The notes under the pieces are model-generated. The model ran no database searches. It saw only the letters and a program-made list of their open reading frames with translations, and was not told the DNA's origin. From Pseudolysinimonas sp051954455 (GTDB lineage: Bacteria; Actinomycetota; Actinomycetes; Actinomycetales; Microbacteriaceae): DNA of 64,000 nucleotides. Positions within the stretch are counted from its first letter, which is position 1; each line of letters opens with the position of its first letter. The stretch is taken from contig NZ_JBQCHS010000020.1 in assembly GCF_051954455.1 (NCBI RefSeq), forward strand, positions 62,001 to 126,000, in the 5' to 3' direction. Positions 33,708 through 43,099 of this stretch are shown here, in pieces. Both the position numbers and the translations under genes were made by a program.

Positions 33708-34661
33708 CTATCGGGCGCTGCTCGCCCGGGGCTGGGTCGCCGCCGCTTGTTCGGCGATCGGGGTTCGGAGCGCGAACAGCCGCGGATCGGCGTCGAGGAG
33801 CACCCGGATGGCGCCGACCCACACGAGCGCCGCGCCGAGCAGGTGCAGGGCCACGAGCAGCTCCGGCAGCGCGGTCAGCGACTGGACCACTCCGATGAGG
33901 CCCTGGAGGAGCAGGACGACGAGGAGCGTGATCGCCCGACGCCGGGCGGTCGGCACCGCCGCGATCGCCACGACGGTCAGCACGACGACCAGCGCCGCGA
34001 GCAGGCCGTGCACCCAGACGACGCTCGTCCATTCGACCGGGATCCGGTGGACCTCGCGGCTGTCGCCCGAATGGGGTCCCGCGCCGGACACGATCGTGCC
34101 GACGACCACGAGCGCCGCCGACGCGGTCAGCAGGACCCAGCCGATCCCGCGCGCGCGAGGCGCGACGACGACGTCGCGCGATCCGCGCCACCGCGAGCGG
34201 TGCCAGGTGAGCGTGGCGGTCGCCAGCAGCGCCATCGCGAGCACGAAGTGCAGCGCCACCACCCAGGGGTTCAGCTTGACGAGCACCGTGATGCCGCCCG
34301 CGACGGCGTTCACGATCACGAGCCAGAACATCGACCAGGAGAGCCGGGTCAGCGCGCGGTCGCGCACCGGCTGCAGGCGCGTCGCGATGATCGCCCAGCC
34401 GACCGCGACCACCAGCAGCCCGGTGACCATCCGGTTGGTCTGCTCGATGAGCAGGTGGACCGAGTCGGGAACCACCTGGATCACGTTGGTGCCGTCGCAG
34501 GTGGGCCAGGTCGGGCAGCCGAGGCCCGAACCGGTCACCCGGACGATGCCGCCGCCCAGCACGATGAGCACGGCCATGACGAGCGCGGCGGTCGTCGACC
34601 AGCGCAGCGCCCGGGTGCCGAGCGTCCAGCGCGACGCCGCCCAGCCGAGAGGAGTCAGCAC
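33708..34661 (-). CDS. ctaA: heme A synthase, COX15/CtaA family
   Basis: Eight-helix membrane protein (317 aa) oxidising heme O to heme A for aa3 oxidase. Signature GGGIVRVTGSGLGCPTWPTCDG (about 37-57) with the extracytoplasmic Cys pair, then HLLIEQTNR, a second conserved region VVALHFVLAM, and VWVHGLLAAL and LHLLGAALVW with the paired His of the C-terminal half. Lies directly after ctaB on the same strand, with 16 bases between. Confidence 0.93.
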   Translation of the reverse strand: MLTPLGWAASRWTLGTRALRWSTTAALVMAVLIVLGGGIVRVTGSGLGCPTWPTCDGTNVIQVVPDSVHLLIEQTNRMVTGLLVVAVGWAIIATRLQPVRDRALTRLSWSMFWLVIVNAVAGGITVLVKLNPWVVALHFVLAMALLATATLTWHRSRWRGSRDVVVAPRARGIGWVLLTASAALVVVGTIVSGAGPHSGDSREVHRIPVEWTSVVWVHGLLAALVVVLTVVAIAAVPTARRRAITLLVVLLLQGLIGVVQSLTALPELLVALHLLGAALVWVGAIRVLLDADPRLFALRTPIAEQAAATQPRASSAR

Positions 34662-34677
34662 GAGGCGATCACGACCG

Positions 34678-35634
34678 TCACGGCAGCGCGATCGGCAGGT
34701 GCACGAGCGGGTCGATGCCCACCGCGAGGAAGACGATCGTCAGGTACGTGATGCTGGCGTGGAACACCCGCATCGGCTTGACCTCGCCCTCGCGGATCGC
34801 GCTCGCGTAGAGGCGGTGCGCCTCCAGCAGGAACCAGGCGCCCGAGCCGAGCGCCGCGACCGCGTAGATCCACCCCATCCCCGAGATCGGGATGAGCAGG
34901 AGCGAGCACGCCACCGTCGCCCACGCGTACAGCACCACCTGGATGCCGACGGTCGTCCGGGTGCGGACCACGGCGAGCATCGGCACGTGGACCGACGCGT
35001 AGTCCTCCTTATAACGCATGGACAGCGGCCAGTAGTGCGGCGGGGTCCAGAGGAAGACGATGCCGAAGAGGATGATCGGCGCCCAGTCGAGCGAGCCGGT
35101 CACGGCGGCCCAGCCGATGAGCACCGGCATGCAGCCCGCCGCGCCGCCCCAGACGATGTTCTGCGGGGTGCGGCGCTTGAGGATCAGTGTGTAGATCAGG
35201 ACGTAGAACGCGATGGCGGCGACCGAGAGGATCGCGGCGAGGGGCGTGGTGAGGAACCACAGCCACGCGGTCGAGACGACGCCGGTGATCCAGGCGAACG
35301 CGAGGGCCTCGCCGTCGCGCAGCTCCCCCGTGACGAGCGGCCGCTTCTGGGTGCGCTTCATCACCCGGTCGATGTCGCGGTCGATGTAGCAGTTGAAGGC
35401 GTTGGCGGAGCCCGCGCTGAGCGCGCCGCCGACGAGGGTCGCGAGCACGAGCCAGAGGTTCGGGATCCCGTGGGCCGCCAGCACCATGACGGGCGCGGTC
35501 GTGACCAGGAGCAGCTCCACGACCCGCGGCTTCGTCAGCGCGACGTAGGCGAGGACCTTGCGGCCGAGCGGGATGCGGGGTCGGGTCGCAGCACCGACCG
35601 GCTGGGCGGCCGGAGTCGCCACGGCCTCCTGCAT
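34678..35634 (-). CDS. ctaB: protoheme IX farnesyltransferase (heme O synthase)
   Basis: UbiA-family membrane prenyltransferase of 318 aa with about nine membrane helices. Key motif SANAFNCYIDRDIDRVMKRTQKRPL supplies the first Asp-rich site; the second is in the RYKEDYASVHVPML loop. The start is ATG 35634 (MQEAVATPAA), 7 nt after a TAAACT box; the longer frame to 35760 would overlap tkt. Divergent from tkt, a common actinobacterial arrangement. Confidence 0.95.
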   Translation of the reverse strand: MQEAVATPAAQPVGAATRPRIPLGRKVLAYVALTKPRVVELLLVTTAPVMVLAAHGIPNLWLVLATLVGGALSAGSANAFNCYIDRDIDRVMKRTQKRPLVTGELRDGEALAFAWITGVVSTAWLWFLTTPLAAILSVAAIAFYVLIYTLILKRRTPQNIVWGGAAGCMPVLIGWAAVTGSLDWAPIILFGIVFLWTPPHYWPLSMRYKEDYASVHVPMLAVVRTRTTVGIQVVLYAWATVACSLLLIPISGMGWIYAVAALGSGAWFLLEAHRLYASAIREGEVKPMRVFHASITYLTIVFLAVGIDPLVHLPIALP

Positions 35635-35641
35635 GTCGTCC

Positions 35642-35647
35642 AGTTTA
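35642..35647 (-). promoter_or_regulatory. -10 box (TAAACT), leaderless
   Basis: TAAACT on the minus strand, 7 nt before ATG 35634 of ctaB. Confidence 0.6.
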
Positions 35648-35671
35648 GGCGACGCCCGCGCGTGCCTCCGT

Positions 35672-35685
35672 ACTCCCGTGGGAGT
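35672..35685. promoter_or_regulatory. palindrome in the ctaB/tkt divergent promoter region
   Basis: ACTCCC-GT-GGGAGT, perfect 6-bp arms, between the two opposing -10 boxes. Candidate operator; no regulator is assigned. Confidence 0.35.
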
Positions 35686-35732
35686 CCCCTGGGCCTCTCG
35701 GCCCGCGGTCGGCGGCCACCCGGCTCGCTCAC

Positions 35733-35738
35733 TAGGAT
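35733..35738 (+). promoter_or_regulatory. -10 box (TAGGAT), leaderless
   Basis: TAGGAT, 8 nt, then GTG 35747 of tkt; drives the pentose phosphate operon. Confidence 0.55.
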
Positions 35739-35746
35739 CAGGGAAC

Positions 35747-37846
35747 GTGACCAACCTCAACTGGGAACCGATCGATCAGAGGGCGGTCGACACCGCTCGT
35801 GTGCTGGCTGCCGACGCGGTGGAGAAGGTGGGCAACGGGCATCCCGGCACCGCCATCAGCCTCGCGCCGCTCGCCTATCTGCTGTTCCAGAAGGTGATGA
35901 AGCGGGATCCGCGGGATCTCACCTGGCACGGCCGCGACCGTTTCATCCTCTCGGCGGGCCACAGCTCGCTGACCCAGTACATCCAGCTCTACCTCGAGGG
36001 ATCCGGCCTCGAGCTGAAGGACCTCGAGGCGCTGCGCACCTGGGGCTCCCTGACCCCGGGCCACCCGGAGGTCTTCCACACCCCGGGCGTCGAGATCACC
36101 ACCGGCCCGCTCGGCCAGGGTCTCGCCTCGTCCGTCGGGTTCGCCTACGCCGCGCGCTTCGAGCGCGGCCTGTTCGATCCGGACACGGCCCAGGGCGAGA
36201 GCCCGTTCGACCACCACGTCTACGTCATCGCCTCCGACGGCGACATCGAGGAGGGCGTGACCAGCGAGGCGGGCTCGCTCGCCGGCACGCAGCAGCTCGG
36301 CAACCTCGTCGTGTTCTACGACAGCAACCAGATCTCGATCGAGGACGACACCAACATCGCCCTGAGCGAGGACACGGCGGCCCGCTACGAGGCGTACGGC
36401 TGGCACGTGCAGACGGTCGACTTCAACACCAAGGCCGGCTACGTCGAGAACGTGCAGCAGCTCTGGGACGCGATCCAGACCGCGAAGGCGAACACCACGC
36501 AGCCGTCGCTCATCGTCCTCAAGACGATCATCGGCTGGCCGTCGCCGACCAAGCAGAACACCGGCAAGATCCACGGTTCGGCGATGGGCGCCGACGAGGT
36601 GGCGGGCCTCAAGAAGGCTCTCGGATTCGATCCCGAGAAGAGCTTCGAGGTCGCGGACGACGTGCTCGCCCACACCCGCGGAGCGAGCGACCGGATCCAG
36701 GAGTACAAGGCCGGCTGGCAGCACTCGTTCGACGCGTGGGCCGCCGCGAACCCGGAGCGCAAGCAGCTGCTCGACCGGCTGGAGGCCGGCGAGCACCCCG
36801 AGGGCATCGCCGAGGTGCTGCCGGTCTTCGAGGCCGGCAAGGACGTCTCGACCCGTGCCGCCTCCGGCAAGGTGATCAACGCGATCGCGCCGATCATGCC
36901 GGAGCTGTGGGGCGGATCCGCCGACCTCGCCGAGTCGAACAACTCGACCATCGAGGGCGCCGACTCGTTCCTGCCGCCCGAGCGCAGCACCACGATGTGG
37001 AACGGCAGCCCCTACGGCCGCGTCCTCCATTTCGGCATCCGCGAGCACGCGATGGGCGCGATCCTGAGCGGCATCCAGCTGCACGGCAACACCCGCCCGT
37101 TCGGCGCGACGTTCTTCACGTTCAGCGACTACATGCGGCCGGCCGTGCGCCTCGCCTCGCTCATGCAGATCCCCACGATCTACGTCTGGACCCACGACTC
37201 CATCGCCCTCGGCGAGGACGGACCGACCCACCAGCCCATCGAGCACCTCACGGCGATGCGCGCGATCCCGAACCTCGAGATCGTCCGCCCGGCCGACGCG
37301 AACGAGGTCGCCTGGGCCTGGAAGACCATCCTCGAGCGCCGCAAGAACCCGGCGGGCCTCGTGCTCAGCCGCCAGAACCTCCCGGTGTTCGAGCGCGGAG
37401 ACGGCGACGCCTCGGGCGACACGTTCGCGGCCGCGTCGAACGTCGCCCGGGGCGCGTACATCCTGGCCGAGGCGAAGGCGGAGACGCCGGACGTGATCTT
37501 CCTGGCTACGGGATCCGAGGTCCAGATCGCGATCGCCGCGCGCGAGCAGCTCGAGGCGGAGGGAGTCCACGCCCGCGTCGTCTCGGTGCCGAGCCAGGAG
37601 TGGTTCGCCGAGCAGGACGAGGCCTACCGCGAGTCGGTGCTGCCGAAGGCGGTCCGCGCGCGTGTCTCGGTGGAGGCCGGTCTGAAGCTCACGTGGGCGC
37701 CGTTCCTCGGCGACGCCGGGCGCAGCATCTCGATCGAGCACTACGGCGCCTCGGCCGACTACAAGACGCTGTACAAGGAGTTCGGCCTCACCGCCGAGGC
37801 GGCCGTCGCTGCCGCCAAGGACTCCATCGCCGCGGCGTCCGCCTGA
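35747..37846 (+). CDS. tkt: transketolase
   Basis: Thiamine diphosphate enzyme (699 aa) of the non-oxidative pentose phosphate pathway. Seen: GNGHPGTAISLAPLAYLLF, the TPP-binding region beginning ASDGDIEEGVTSE with an Asn at the end (YDSNQIS), HGSAMG, the pyrimidine-binding FGIREHAMGAI, and VWTHDSIALGEDGPTHQPIEHL. GTG start fixed by the -10 box. First gene of tkt-tal-pgi-zwf-opcA-pgl. Confidence 0.97.
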   Translation: MTNLNWEPIDQRAVDTARVLAADAVEKVGNGHPGTAISLAPLAYLLFQKVMKRDPRDLTWHGRDRFILSAGHSSLTQYIQLYLEGSGLELKDLEALRTWGSLTPGHPEVFHTPGVEITTGPLGQGLASSVGFAYAARFERGLFDPDTAQGESPFDHHVYVIASDGDIEEGVTSEAGSLAGTQQLGNLVVFYDSNQISIEDDTNIALSEDTAARYEAYGWHVQTVDFNTKAGYVENVQQLWDAIQTAKANTTQPSLIVLKTIIGWPSPTKQNTGKIHGSAMGADEVAGLKKALGFDPEKSFEVADDVLAHTRGASDRIQEYKAGWQHSFDAWAAANPERKQLLDRLEAGEHPEGIAEVLPVFEAGKDVSTRAASGKVINAIAPIMPELWGGSADLAESNNSTIEGADSFLPPERSTTMWNGSPYGRVLHFGIREHAMGAILSGIQLHGNTRPFGATFFTFSDYMRPAVRLASLMQIPTIYVWTHDSIALGEDGPTHQPIEHLTAMRAIPNLEIVRPADANEVAWAWKTILERRKNPAGLVLSRQNLPVFERGDGDASGDTFAAASNVARGAYILAEAKAETPDVIFLATGSEVQIAIAAREQLEAEGVHARVVSVPSQEWFAEQDEAYRESVLPKAVRARVSVEAGLKLTWAPFLGDAGRSISIEHYGASADYKTLYKEFGLTAEAAVAAAKDSIAAASA

Positions 37847-37887
37847 CATCCATCACCCTGTCGCCACCCCAGCAGGAAGCAGGAATC

Positions 37888-38997
37888 ATGACCAACAGCA
37901 ACACGGCCGCGCTCTCGGAGCTCGGCGTCAGCATCTGGCTCGACGACCTCTCGCGCGAGCGCATCGCCTCGGGCGGGCTGCAGAAGCTCATCGACGACCT
38001 CAACGTGGTCGGCGTGACGACGAACCCGACGATCTTCGCGTCGGCGCTCGCCAAGGGCAACGCGTACGACGAGAAGGTCGCCGAGCTCGCGGAGGCCGGC
38101 ACCTCGATCACCGACGCGGTCTTCGAGATCACCACCGGTGACGTCCGCGACGCGTGCGACATCTTCCGCCCCGTCTACGACGCGACGAACGGCCGGGACG
38201 GCCGCGTGTCGATCGAGGTGGAGCCGGGCCTCGCGCACGACGCAGCCGGCACGATCGACGAGGCCAAGCGCCTCTGGGATTCGGTGGACCGGCCGAACGC
38301 GATGATCAAGATCCCGGCGACGGTCGAGGGCCTCGAGGCCATCACCGCCGCGATCGCCGCCGGCATCAGCGTCAACGTGACCCTCATCTTCAGCATCGAG
38401 CGCCACAAGGCCGTCATCGACGCGTACCTCACGGGGCTGGAGAAGGCGAAGGAGGCGGGCATCGACCTCTCGACCATCCGCTCCGTCGCCTCCTTCTTCG
38501 TCTCGCGCGTCGACACCGAGACCGACAAGCGCCTCGACGCGATCGGCACCGACGAGGCGAAGGCCCTCCGCAGCAAGCTGGGCGTCGCCAACGCGCAGCT
38601 CGCCTACAAGCTGTACGAGGAGCAGTTCGCCACCGACCGGGCGAAGGCCCTCCTCGACGCCGGCGCCCACCGCCAGCGTCCGCTGTGGGCGTCGACGGGT
38701 GTGAAGGACCCGAACCTCCCCGACACGCTCTACGTGACGCAGCTCGCGGTGGCGGACGTCGTCAACACGATGCCGGAGAAGACCCTCGACGCGGTCGCCG
38801 ACCACGGCGACCTGCACGGCGACGCCGTGACCGGCTCCTACGCCGCCGCGCAGCAGGTCTTCGACGACGTCAAGGCCGTCGGCATCGACTACGACGACGT
38901 CACCGCCGTCCTCGAGAAGGAGGGCGTCGAGAAGTTCAACGTCTCCTGGGGCGAGCTGCTCGACACCGTGACCGCCGCCCTCGAGGCCGCGAAGTGA
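37888..38997 (+). CDS. tal: transaldolase
   Basis: Class I Schiff-base enzyme (369 aa) moving a three-carbon unit between sugar phosphates. GVTTNPTIF near residues 42-50, the active-site Lys in NAMIKIPATVEG, and VSVNVTLIFS-like strand (ISVNVTLIFSIERH). Length fits the longer actinobacterial form. ATG with AGCAGGAAGCAGGAA upstream. The next gene starts within its stop (GTGA). Confidence 0.97.
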   Translation: MTNSNTAALSELGVSIWLDDLSRERIASGGLQKLIDDLNVVGVTTNPTIFASALAKGNAYDEKVAELAEAGTSITDAVFEITTGDVRDACDIFRPVYDATNGRDGRVSIEVEPGLAHDAAGTIDEAKRLWDSVDRPNAMIKIPATVEGLEAITAAIAAGISVNVTLIFSIERHKAVIDAYLTGLEKAKEAGIDLSTIRSVASFFVSRVDTETDKRLDAIGTDEAKALRSKLGVANAQLAYKLYEEQFATDRAKALLDAGAHRQRPLWASTGVKDPNLPDTLYVTQLAVADVVNTMPEKTLDAVADHGDLHGDAVTGSYAAAQQVFDDVKAVGIDYDDVTAVLEKEGVEKFNVSWGELLDTVTAALEAAK

Positions 38998-40607
38998 GCG
39001 TCACGGTCGTCCCCACCGGGGCCGCCAAGGACGCCGTCGACCGGCACGTGCCGCAGCTCGTCGCGGACGGCGTCGCCGGCGGGATCACCGCCCTCGACCC
39101 GACGCTCTGGGGCTCGGACGCCGAGGGCGAGGCATCGATCCGCCTCGGCTGGACCGAGGCCGTCGCGATCTCGCGCCCGATGGTCGACGAGATCGTCGCG
39201 CTCCGCGAGGAGCTGCACGGCAAGGGCGTGAGGCACATCGTGCTCGGCGGGATGGGCGGCTCGTCGCTCGCCCCGGAGGTCATCACCCGCACCTACGGCG
39301 TCGAGCTGACGGTGCTCGACTCGACCGATCCGCAGCAGGTGAAGGACGCGCTGGACGATCGGCTGACCGAGACCGCCGTGGTGATCTCGTCGAAGTCCGG
39401 GACCACCCTCGAGACCGACAGCCAGAAGCGCGTCTACGAGGCGGCGTTCCGCGCCGCGGGCATCGACCCGGCGGAGCGCATCGTCGTCGTGACCGACCCG
39501 GGCTCGCCGCTCGATCAGTCCGCCCGCGCCGACGGGTACCGCGTCTTCAACGCCGATCCCAACGTCGGCGGCCGCTACTCGGCCCTCACGGCCTTCGGCC
39601 TGGTGCCGTCGGGCCTCGCGGGCGCCGACATCGCCGAGCTGCTCGGCGAGGCGGAGGCGGTCCTCCTCGAGCTCGTGCAGGATCAGCCCAGCAACCCCGG
39701 CCTGATCCTCGGCGCGGCGATCGGCGGCACGCAGCCGCTCCGCGACAAGCTCGGGATCGTCGCGGACGGCACCCACATCGTCGGCTTCGCCGACTGGGCC
39801 GAGCAGCTGATCGCCGAGTCCACGGGCAAGGAGGGCAAGGGCCTCCTCCCCGTCGTCCTGGACACCCGCTCCCCCGAGCTCTCGGAGGGTCTCGCCGACC
39901 TCCAGGTCGTCCGCCTGGTCAAGGACGCGGCGGCGACCCGCGAGGTCGCCGAGGGCGAGATCGAGATCTCCGGCACGCTCGGCGGTCAGATGATGGTCTG
40001 GGAGTACGCCGTGGCGGTCGCCGGGCGGCTCCTCGGGATCAACCCGTTCGACCAGCCGGACGTCGAGTCCGCCAAGAAGGCGGCGCGCGGCCTGCTCGAC
40101 GCGCAGCCCGAGCCGACCGCGCCGGTCTTCACGGAGGGCGACGTCGAGGTCCGGACCGCCGGCGGGCTGTCGGTCGACGGTCTGACGATCGCCTCGGCGC
40201 TCGACGCCCTGGTGGCCGCGCTCCCCGCCGACGGCTACATCGCGATCCAGGCATACCTCGACCGGGTCGACCACCCGGAGTTCGCGGAGCTCCGTGACCT
40301 GCTGGCCGCGAAGGCGAAGCGGCCGGTCACCTTCGGCTGGGGTCCGCGGTTCCTCCACTCGACCGGGCAGTATCACAAGGGCGGCCCCGCGGTCGGCGTG
40401 TTCCTCCAGTTCACGCACGTCGCGTCGGCGACCGAGGACCTCGCGATCCCGGAGCGCCCCTTCACGTTCGGCCAGCTGATCAGCGCGCAGGCCGCCGGCG
40501 ACGCCTCGGTGCTCGCGGAGCACGGCCGACCGGTCCTGACGCTCACGCTCGGCGACGTGGCGGCCGGCTTCGGCGCGGTGAAGGCCGCCCTCGGCGGGAC
40601 GGCCTGA
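38994..40607 (+). CDS. pgi: glucose-6-phosphate isomerase
   Basis: Interconverts glucose-6-phosphate and fructose-6-phosphate (537 aa). SIS-domain features: LGGMGGSSLAPEVI (phosphate loop), VISSKSGTTLETDSQ, and the region PNVGGRYSALTAFGLVPSGLAG. The C-terminal catalytic stretch HSTGQYHKGGP holds the conserved His. It belongs to the longer, divergent PGI group used by several actinobacteria. GTG start overlaps the tal stop; its TGA overlaps the zwf ATG. Its presence inside the pentose phosphate operon links the cycle to glycolysis. Confidence 0.93.
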   Translation: MSVTVVPTGAAKDAVDRHVPQLVADGVAGGITALDPTLWGSDAEGEASIRLGWTEAVAISRPMVDEIVALREELHGKGVRHIVLGGMGGSSLAPEVITRTYGVELTVLDSTDPQQVKDALDDRLTETAVVISSKSGTTLETDSQKRVYEAAFRAAGIDPAERIVVVTDPGSPLDQSARADGYRVFNADPNVGGRYSALTAFGLVPSGLAGADIAELLGEAEAVLLELVQDQPSNPGLILGAAIGGTQPLRDKLGIVADGTHIVGFADWAEQLIAESTGKEGKGLLPVVLDTRSPELSEGLADLQVVRLVKDAAATREVAEGEIEISGTLGGQMMVWEYAVAVAGRLLGINPFDQPDVESAKKAARGLLDAQPEPTAPVFTEGDVEVRTAGGLSVDGLTIASALDALVAALPADGYIAIQAYLDRVDHPEFAELRDLLAAKAKRPVTFGWGPRFLHSTGQYHKGGPAVGVFLQFTHVASATEDLAIPERPFTFGQLISAQAAGDASVLAEHGRPVLTLTLGDVAAGFGAVKAALGGTA

Positions 40608-42148
40608 TGGCCGCCGAGATCGGACCGGGCCACAATCCGCTCCGCTCCCCCCTCGACCGCCGGCTGAGCCGGATCGCGGGGCCGAGCGGCGTCGTGATCT
40701 TCGGCGTGACGGGCGACCTGTCGCGCAAGAAGCTCATGCCGGCGATCTACGACCTCGCCAACCGGGGTCTGCTGCCGCCCGGCTTCGCCCTCGTCGGCTT
40801 CGCCCGGCGCGACTGGGAGGACCAGGACTTCGAGAAGGTCGTCTACGACGCCGTCAAGGCGAACGCGCGCACGCCGTTCGACGACGACGTGTGGAACCAG
40901 CTCAAGGAGGGCATCCGCTTCGTCCAGGGCGAGTTCGACGACGACGCGGCGTTCGACCGCCTCAAGGAGACCCTGCACGACCTCGACGAGAAGCGCGGGA
41001 CGATGGGCAACCATGCGTTCTACCTGTCGATCCCGCCGAAGTCCTTCCCCCAGGTCACCGAGCAGCTGAAGCGCTCCGGCCTCGCGGACCCGAAGGACGG
41101 CGAGTGGCGGCGCGTCGTCATCGAGAAGCCGTTCGGCTCCGATCTGCAGACCGCGCGCGAGCTCAACGAGGTCGTCGAGTCGGTCTTCCCGGCGGACGCG
41201 GTCTTCCGCATCGACCATTACCTGGGCAAGGAGACGGTCCAGAACATCCTGGCGCTGCGCTTCGCCAACCAGCTGTTCGAGCCGATCTGGAACGCCAACT
41301 ACGTCGACCACGTGCAGATCACGATGGCCGAGGACATCGGCGTCGGCGGCCGGGCCGGGTACTACGACGGCATCGGCGCGGCGCGCGACGTCATCCAGAA
41401 CCACCTGCTGCAGCTCTTCGCGCTGACGGCGATGGAGGAGCCGGTCTCCTTCGAGGCCGCGGACCTCCGCGCCGAGAAGGAGAAGGTGCTCTCCGCGGTC
41501 CACCTCGACGCCGATCTCTCGAAGGCGACGGCGCGCGGGCAGTACTCCTCCGGGTGGCAGGGCGGCGAGCAGGTCACCGGCTTCCTCGAGGAGGAGGGGA
41601 TGAACCCCGAGTCCGTCACCGAGACCTACGCCGCCATCAAGCTCAACGTCGACACCCGCCGCTGGGCGGGGGTGCCGTTCTACCTCCGGGCCGGCAAACG
41701 GCTCGGCCGTCGCGTCACCGAGATCGCCGTCGTCTTCAAGCGAGCGCCGCAGTACCTGTTCGCCGAGGCGCAGACCTCGGCCCTCGGGCAGAACGCGCTC
41801 GTCATCCGCGTCCAGCCGGACGAGGGCGTGACCATCCGCTTCGGCTCGAAGGTGCCGGGCGCCGGCATGCAGGTGCGCGACGTCACGATGGACTTCGGCT
41901 ACGGCCACGCCTTCACCGAGGCGAGCCCGGAGGCGTACGAACGCCTGATCCTCGACGTGCTGCTCGGCGACCCGCCGCTCTTCCCGCGCCACCAGGAGGT
42001 GGAGCTCAGCTGGAAGATCCTCGACCCGATCGAGGAGTACTGGGCGCAGCTCGGCGGCCCGCTCGAGCAGTACAAGCCCGGGACCTGGGGTCCCGAATCC
42101 GCCGACGAGCTGCTGGCTCGCGATGGCCGCGTCTGGAGGCGCCCGTGA
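40607..42148 (+). CDS. zwf: glucose-6-phosphate 1-dehydrogenase
   Basis: First oxidative step of the pentose phosphate pathway (513 aa), making NADPH. Cofactor loop FGVTGDLSRKKLMPAIYDL, active-site signature RIDHYLGKETVQNIL, and PLFPRHQEVELSW near the C-terminus. Starts on ATG overlapping the pgi stop by one base and ends in a four-base overlap with opcA. Confidence 0.97.
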   Translation: MAAEIGPGHNPLRSPLDRRLSRIAGPSGVVIFGVTGDLSRKKLMPAIYDLANRGLLPPGFALVGFARRDWEDQDFEKVVYDAVKANARTPFDDDVWNQLKEGIRFVQGEFDDDAAFDRLKETLHDLDEKRGTMGNHAFYLSIPPKSFPQVTEQLKRSGLADPKDGEWRRVVIEKPFGSDLQTARELNEVVESVFPADAVFRIDHYLGKETVQNILALRFANQLFEPIWNANYVDHVQITMAEDIGVGGRAGYYDGIGAARDVIQNHLLQLFALTAMEEPVSFEAADLRAEKEKVLSAVHLDADLSKATARGQYSSGWQGGEQVTGFLEEEGMNPESVTETYAAIKLNVDTRRWAGVPFYLRAGKRLGRRVTEIAVVFKRAPQYLFAEAQTSALGQNALVIRVQPDEGVTIRFGSKVPGAGMQVRDVTMDFGYGHAFTEASPEAYERLILDVLLGDPPLFPRHQEVELSWKILDPIEEYWAQLGGPLEQYKPGTWGPESADELLARDGRVWRRP

Positions 42149-43095
42149 TCGTCGACCTGCCCGACACGACGACGAGCGCCGTCTCCAAGGCGCTCGTCCA
42201 CATCCGCGAGGAGGGCGGCGCCGTCGCTCTCGGCCGCGTGCTGACGCTCGTGATCGTCACGCCGCTCGGCGAGGAGGAGGAGGCCATCGAAGCCGCCAAC
42301 GACGCCTCCCGCGAGCACCCGATGCGCGTCATCGTGCTCTCCCGCGGCTCGGATCGCGACGAGACGTCGCGCATCGACGGCCAGATCCGTGTGGGCGGCG
42401 ACGCCGGCGCGAGCGAGGTCATCCTGCTCCGAGCGTATGGCCCGGTGGGCGACGACGAGGAGGGACTCGTCACGAGCCTGCTGCTCCCCGACGCGCCCGT
42501 GGTCGTCTGGTGGCCGGTCGAGCCTCCCGAGCATCCCGCGGAGTCCCCGCTCGGCCGGATCGCGCAGCTGCGCATCACGGACGCCGCCACCGCCCGCAAC
42601 CCGGTCAAGGCGCTGCAGGCGCTCGGCGAGAACTACCGCCCCGGCGACACCGATTTCGCGTGGACCCGTCTGACGCTCTGGCGCGCGCAGCTCGCCGCGG
42701 TGCTCGACCAGCCGCCGTACGAGCCGGTCACCTCCGTGATCGTGTCGGGCGCGAGCGACTCGCCCTCGACCGAGCTCCTCTGCGCGTGGCTGCAGCTCGA
42801 GCTCGAGGTCGACGCCCGTCTCGAGATCGCGAGCTCGGCCTCCCACGGCTCGAGCGGCATCCACGGCGTCCAGCTCGTGCGCGAGTCGGGCACGATCAGC
42901 CTCGAGCGTTTGGTGCCCAACGTCGCCACCCTCGTCCAGCCCGGTCAGCCCGACCACGACATCGCGCTCCCCCGCCGCAGTCTCCGCGACTGCCTCGCGG
43001 AGGAGTTGCGCCGGCTCGACCCGGACGACCTCTTCGGCGAGGTCGTCCAGCAGGGGGTGCCGAAGCTGCCGGCCCCTGCCAAGAAGGGGAAGTAG
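42145..43095 (+). CDS. opcA: glucose-6-phosphate dehydrogenase assembly protein OpcA
   Basis: Actinobacterial/cyanobacterial partner of Zwf (316 aa). Visible features: DLPDTTTSAVSKALVHIREEGGAVALGRVLTLVIVT and PVVVWWPVEPPEHPAESPLGRIAQLRITD, both typical for OpcA. In Corynebacterium it forms a complex with Zwf and is needed for activity. GTG start overlaps the zwf stop. Confidence 0.95.
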   Translation: MIVDLPDTTTSAVSKALVHIREEGGAVALGRVLTLVIVTPLGEEEEAIEAANDASREHPMRVIVLSRGSDRDETSRIDGQIRVGGDAGASEVILLRAYGPVGDDEEGLVTSLLLPDAPVVVWWPVEPPEHPAESPLGRIAQLRITDAATARNPVKALQALGENYRPGDTDFAWTRLTLWRAQLAAVLDQPPYEPVTSVIVSGASDSPSTELLCAWLQLELEVDARLEIASSASHGSSGIHGVQLVRESGTISLERLVPNVATLVQPGQPDHDIALPRRSLRDCLAEELRRLDPDDLFGEVVQQGVPKLPAPAKKGK

Positions 43096-43099
43096 ATCC

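Noticed and set aside
32026..38997. A single open frame of 2323 codons on the plus strand
   Set aside because: It runs antisense to sufB, ctaA and ctaB and out of frame through tkt; only its last part (tal, from 37888) is a recognisable protein. High GC removes stop codons from the other frames.
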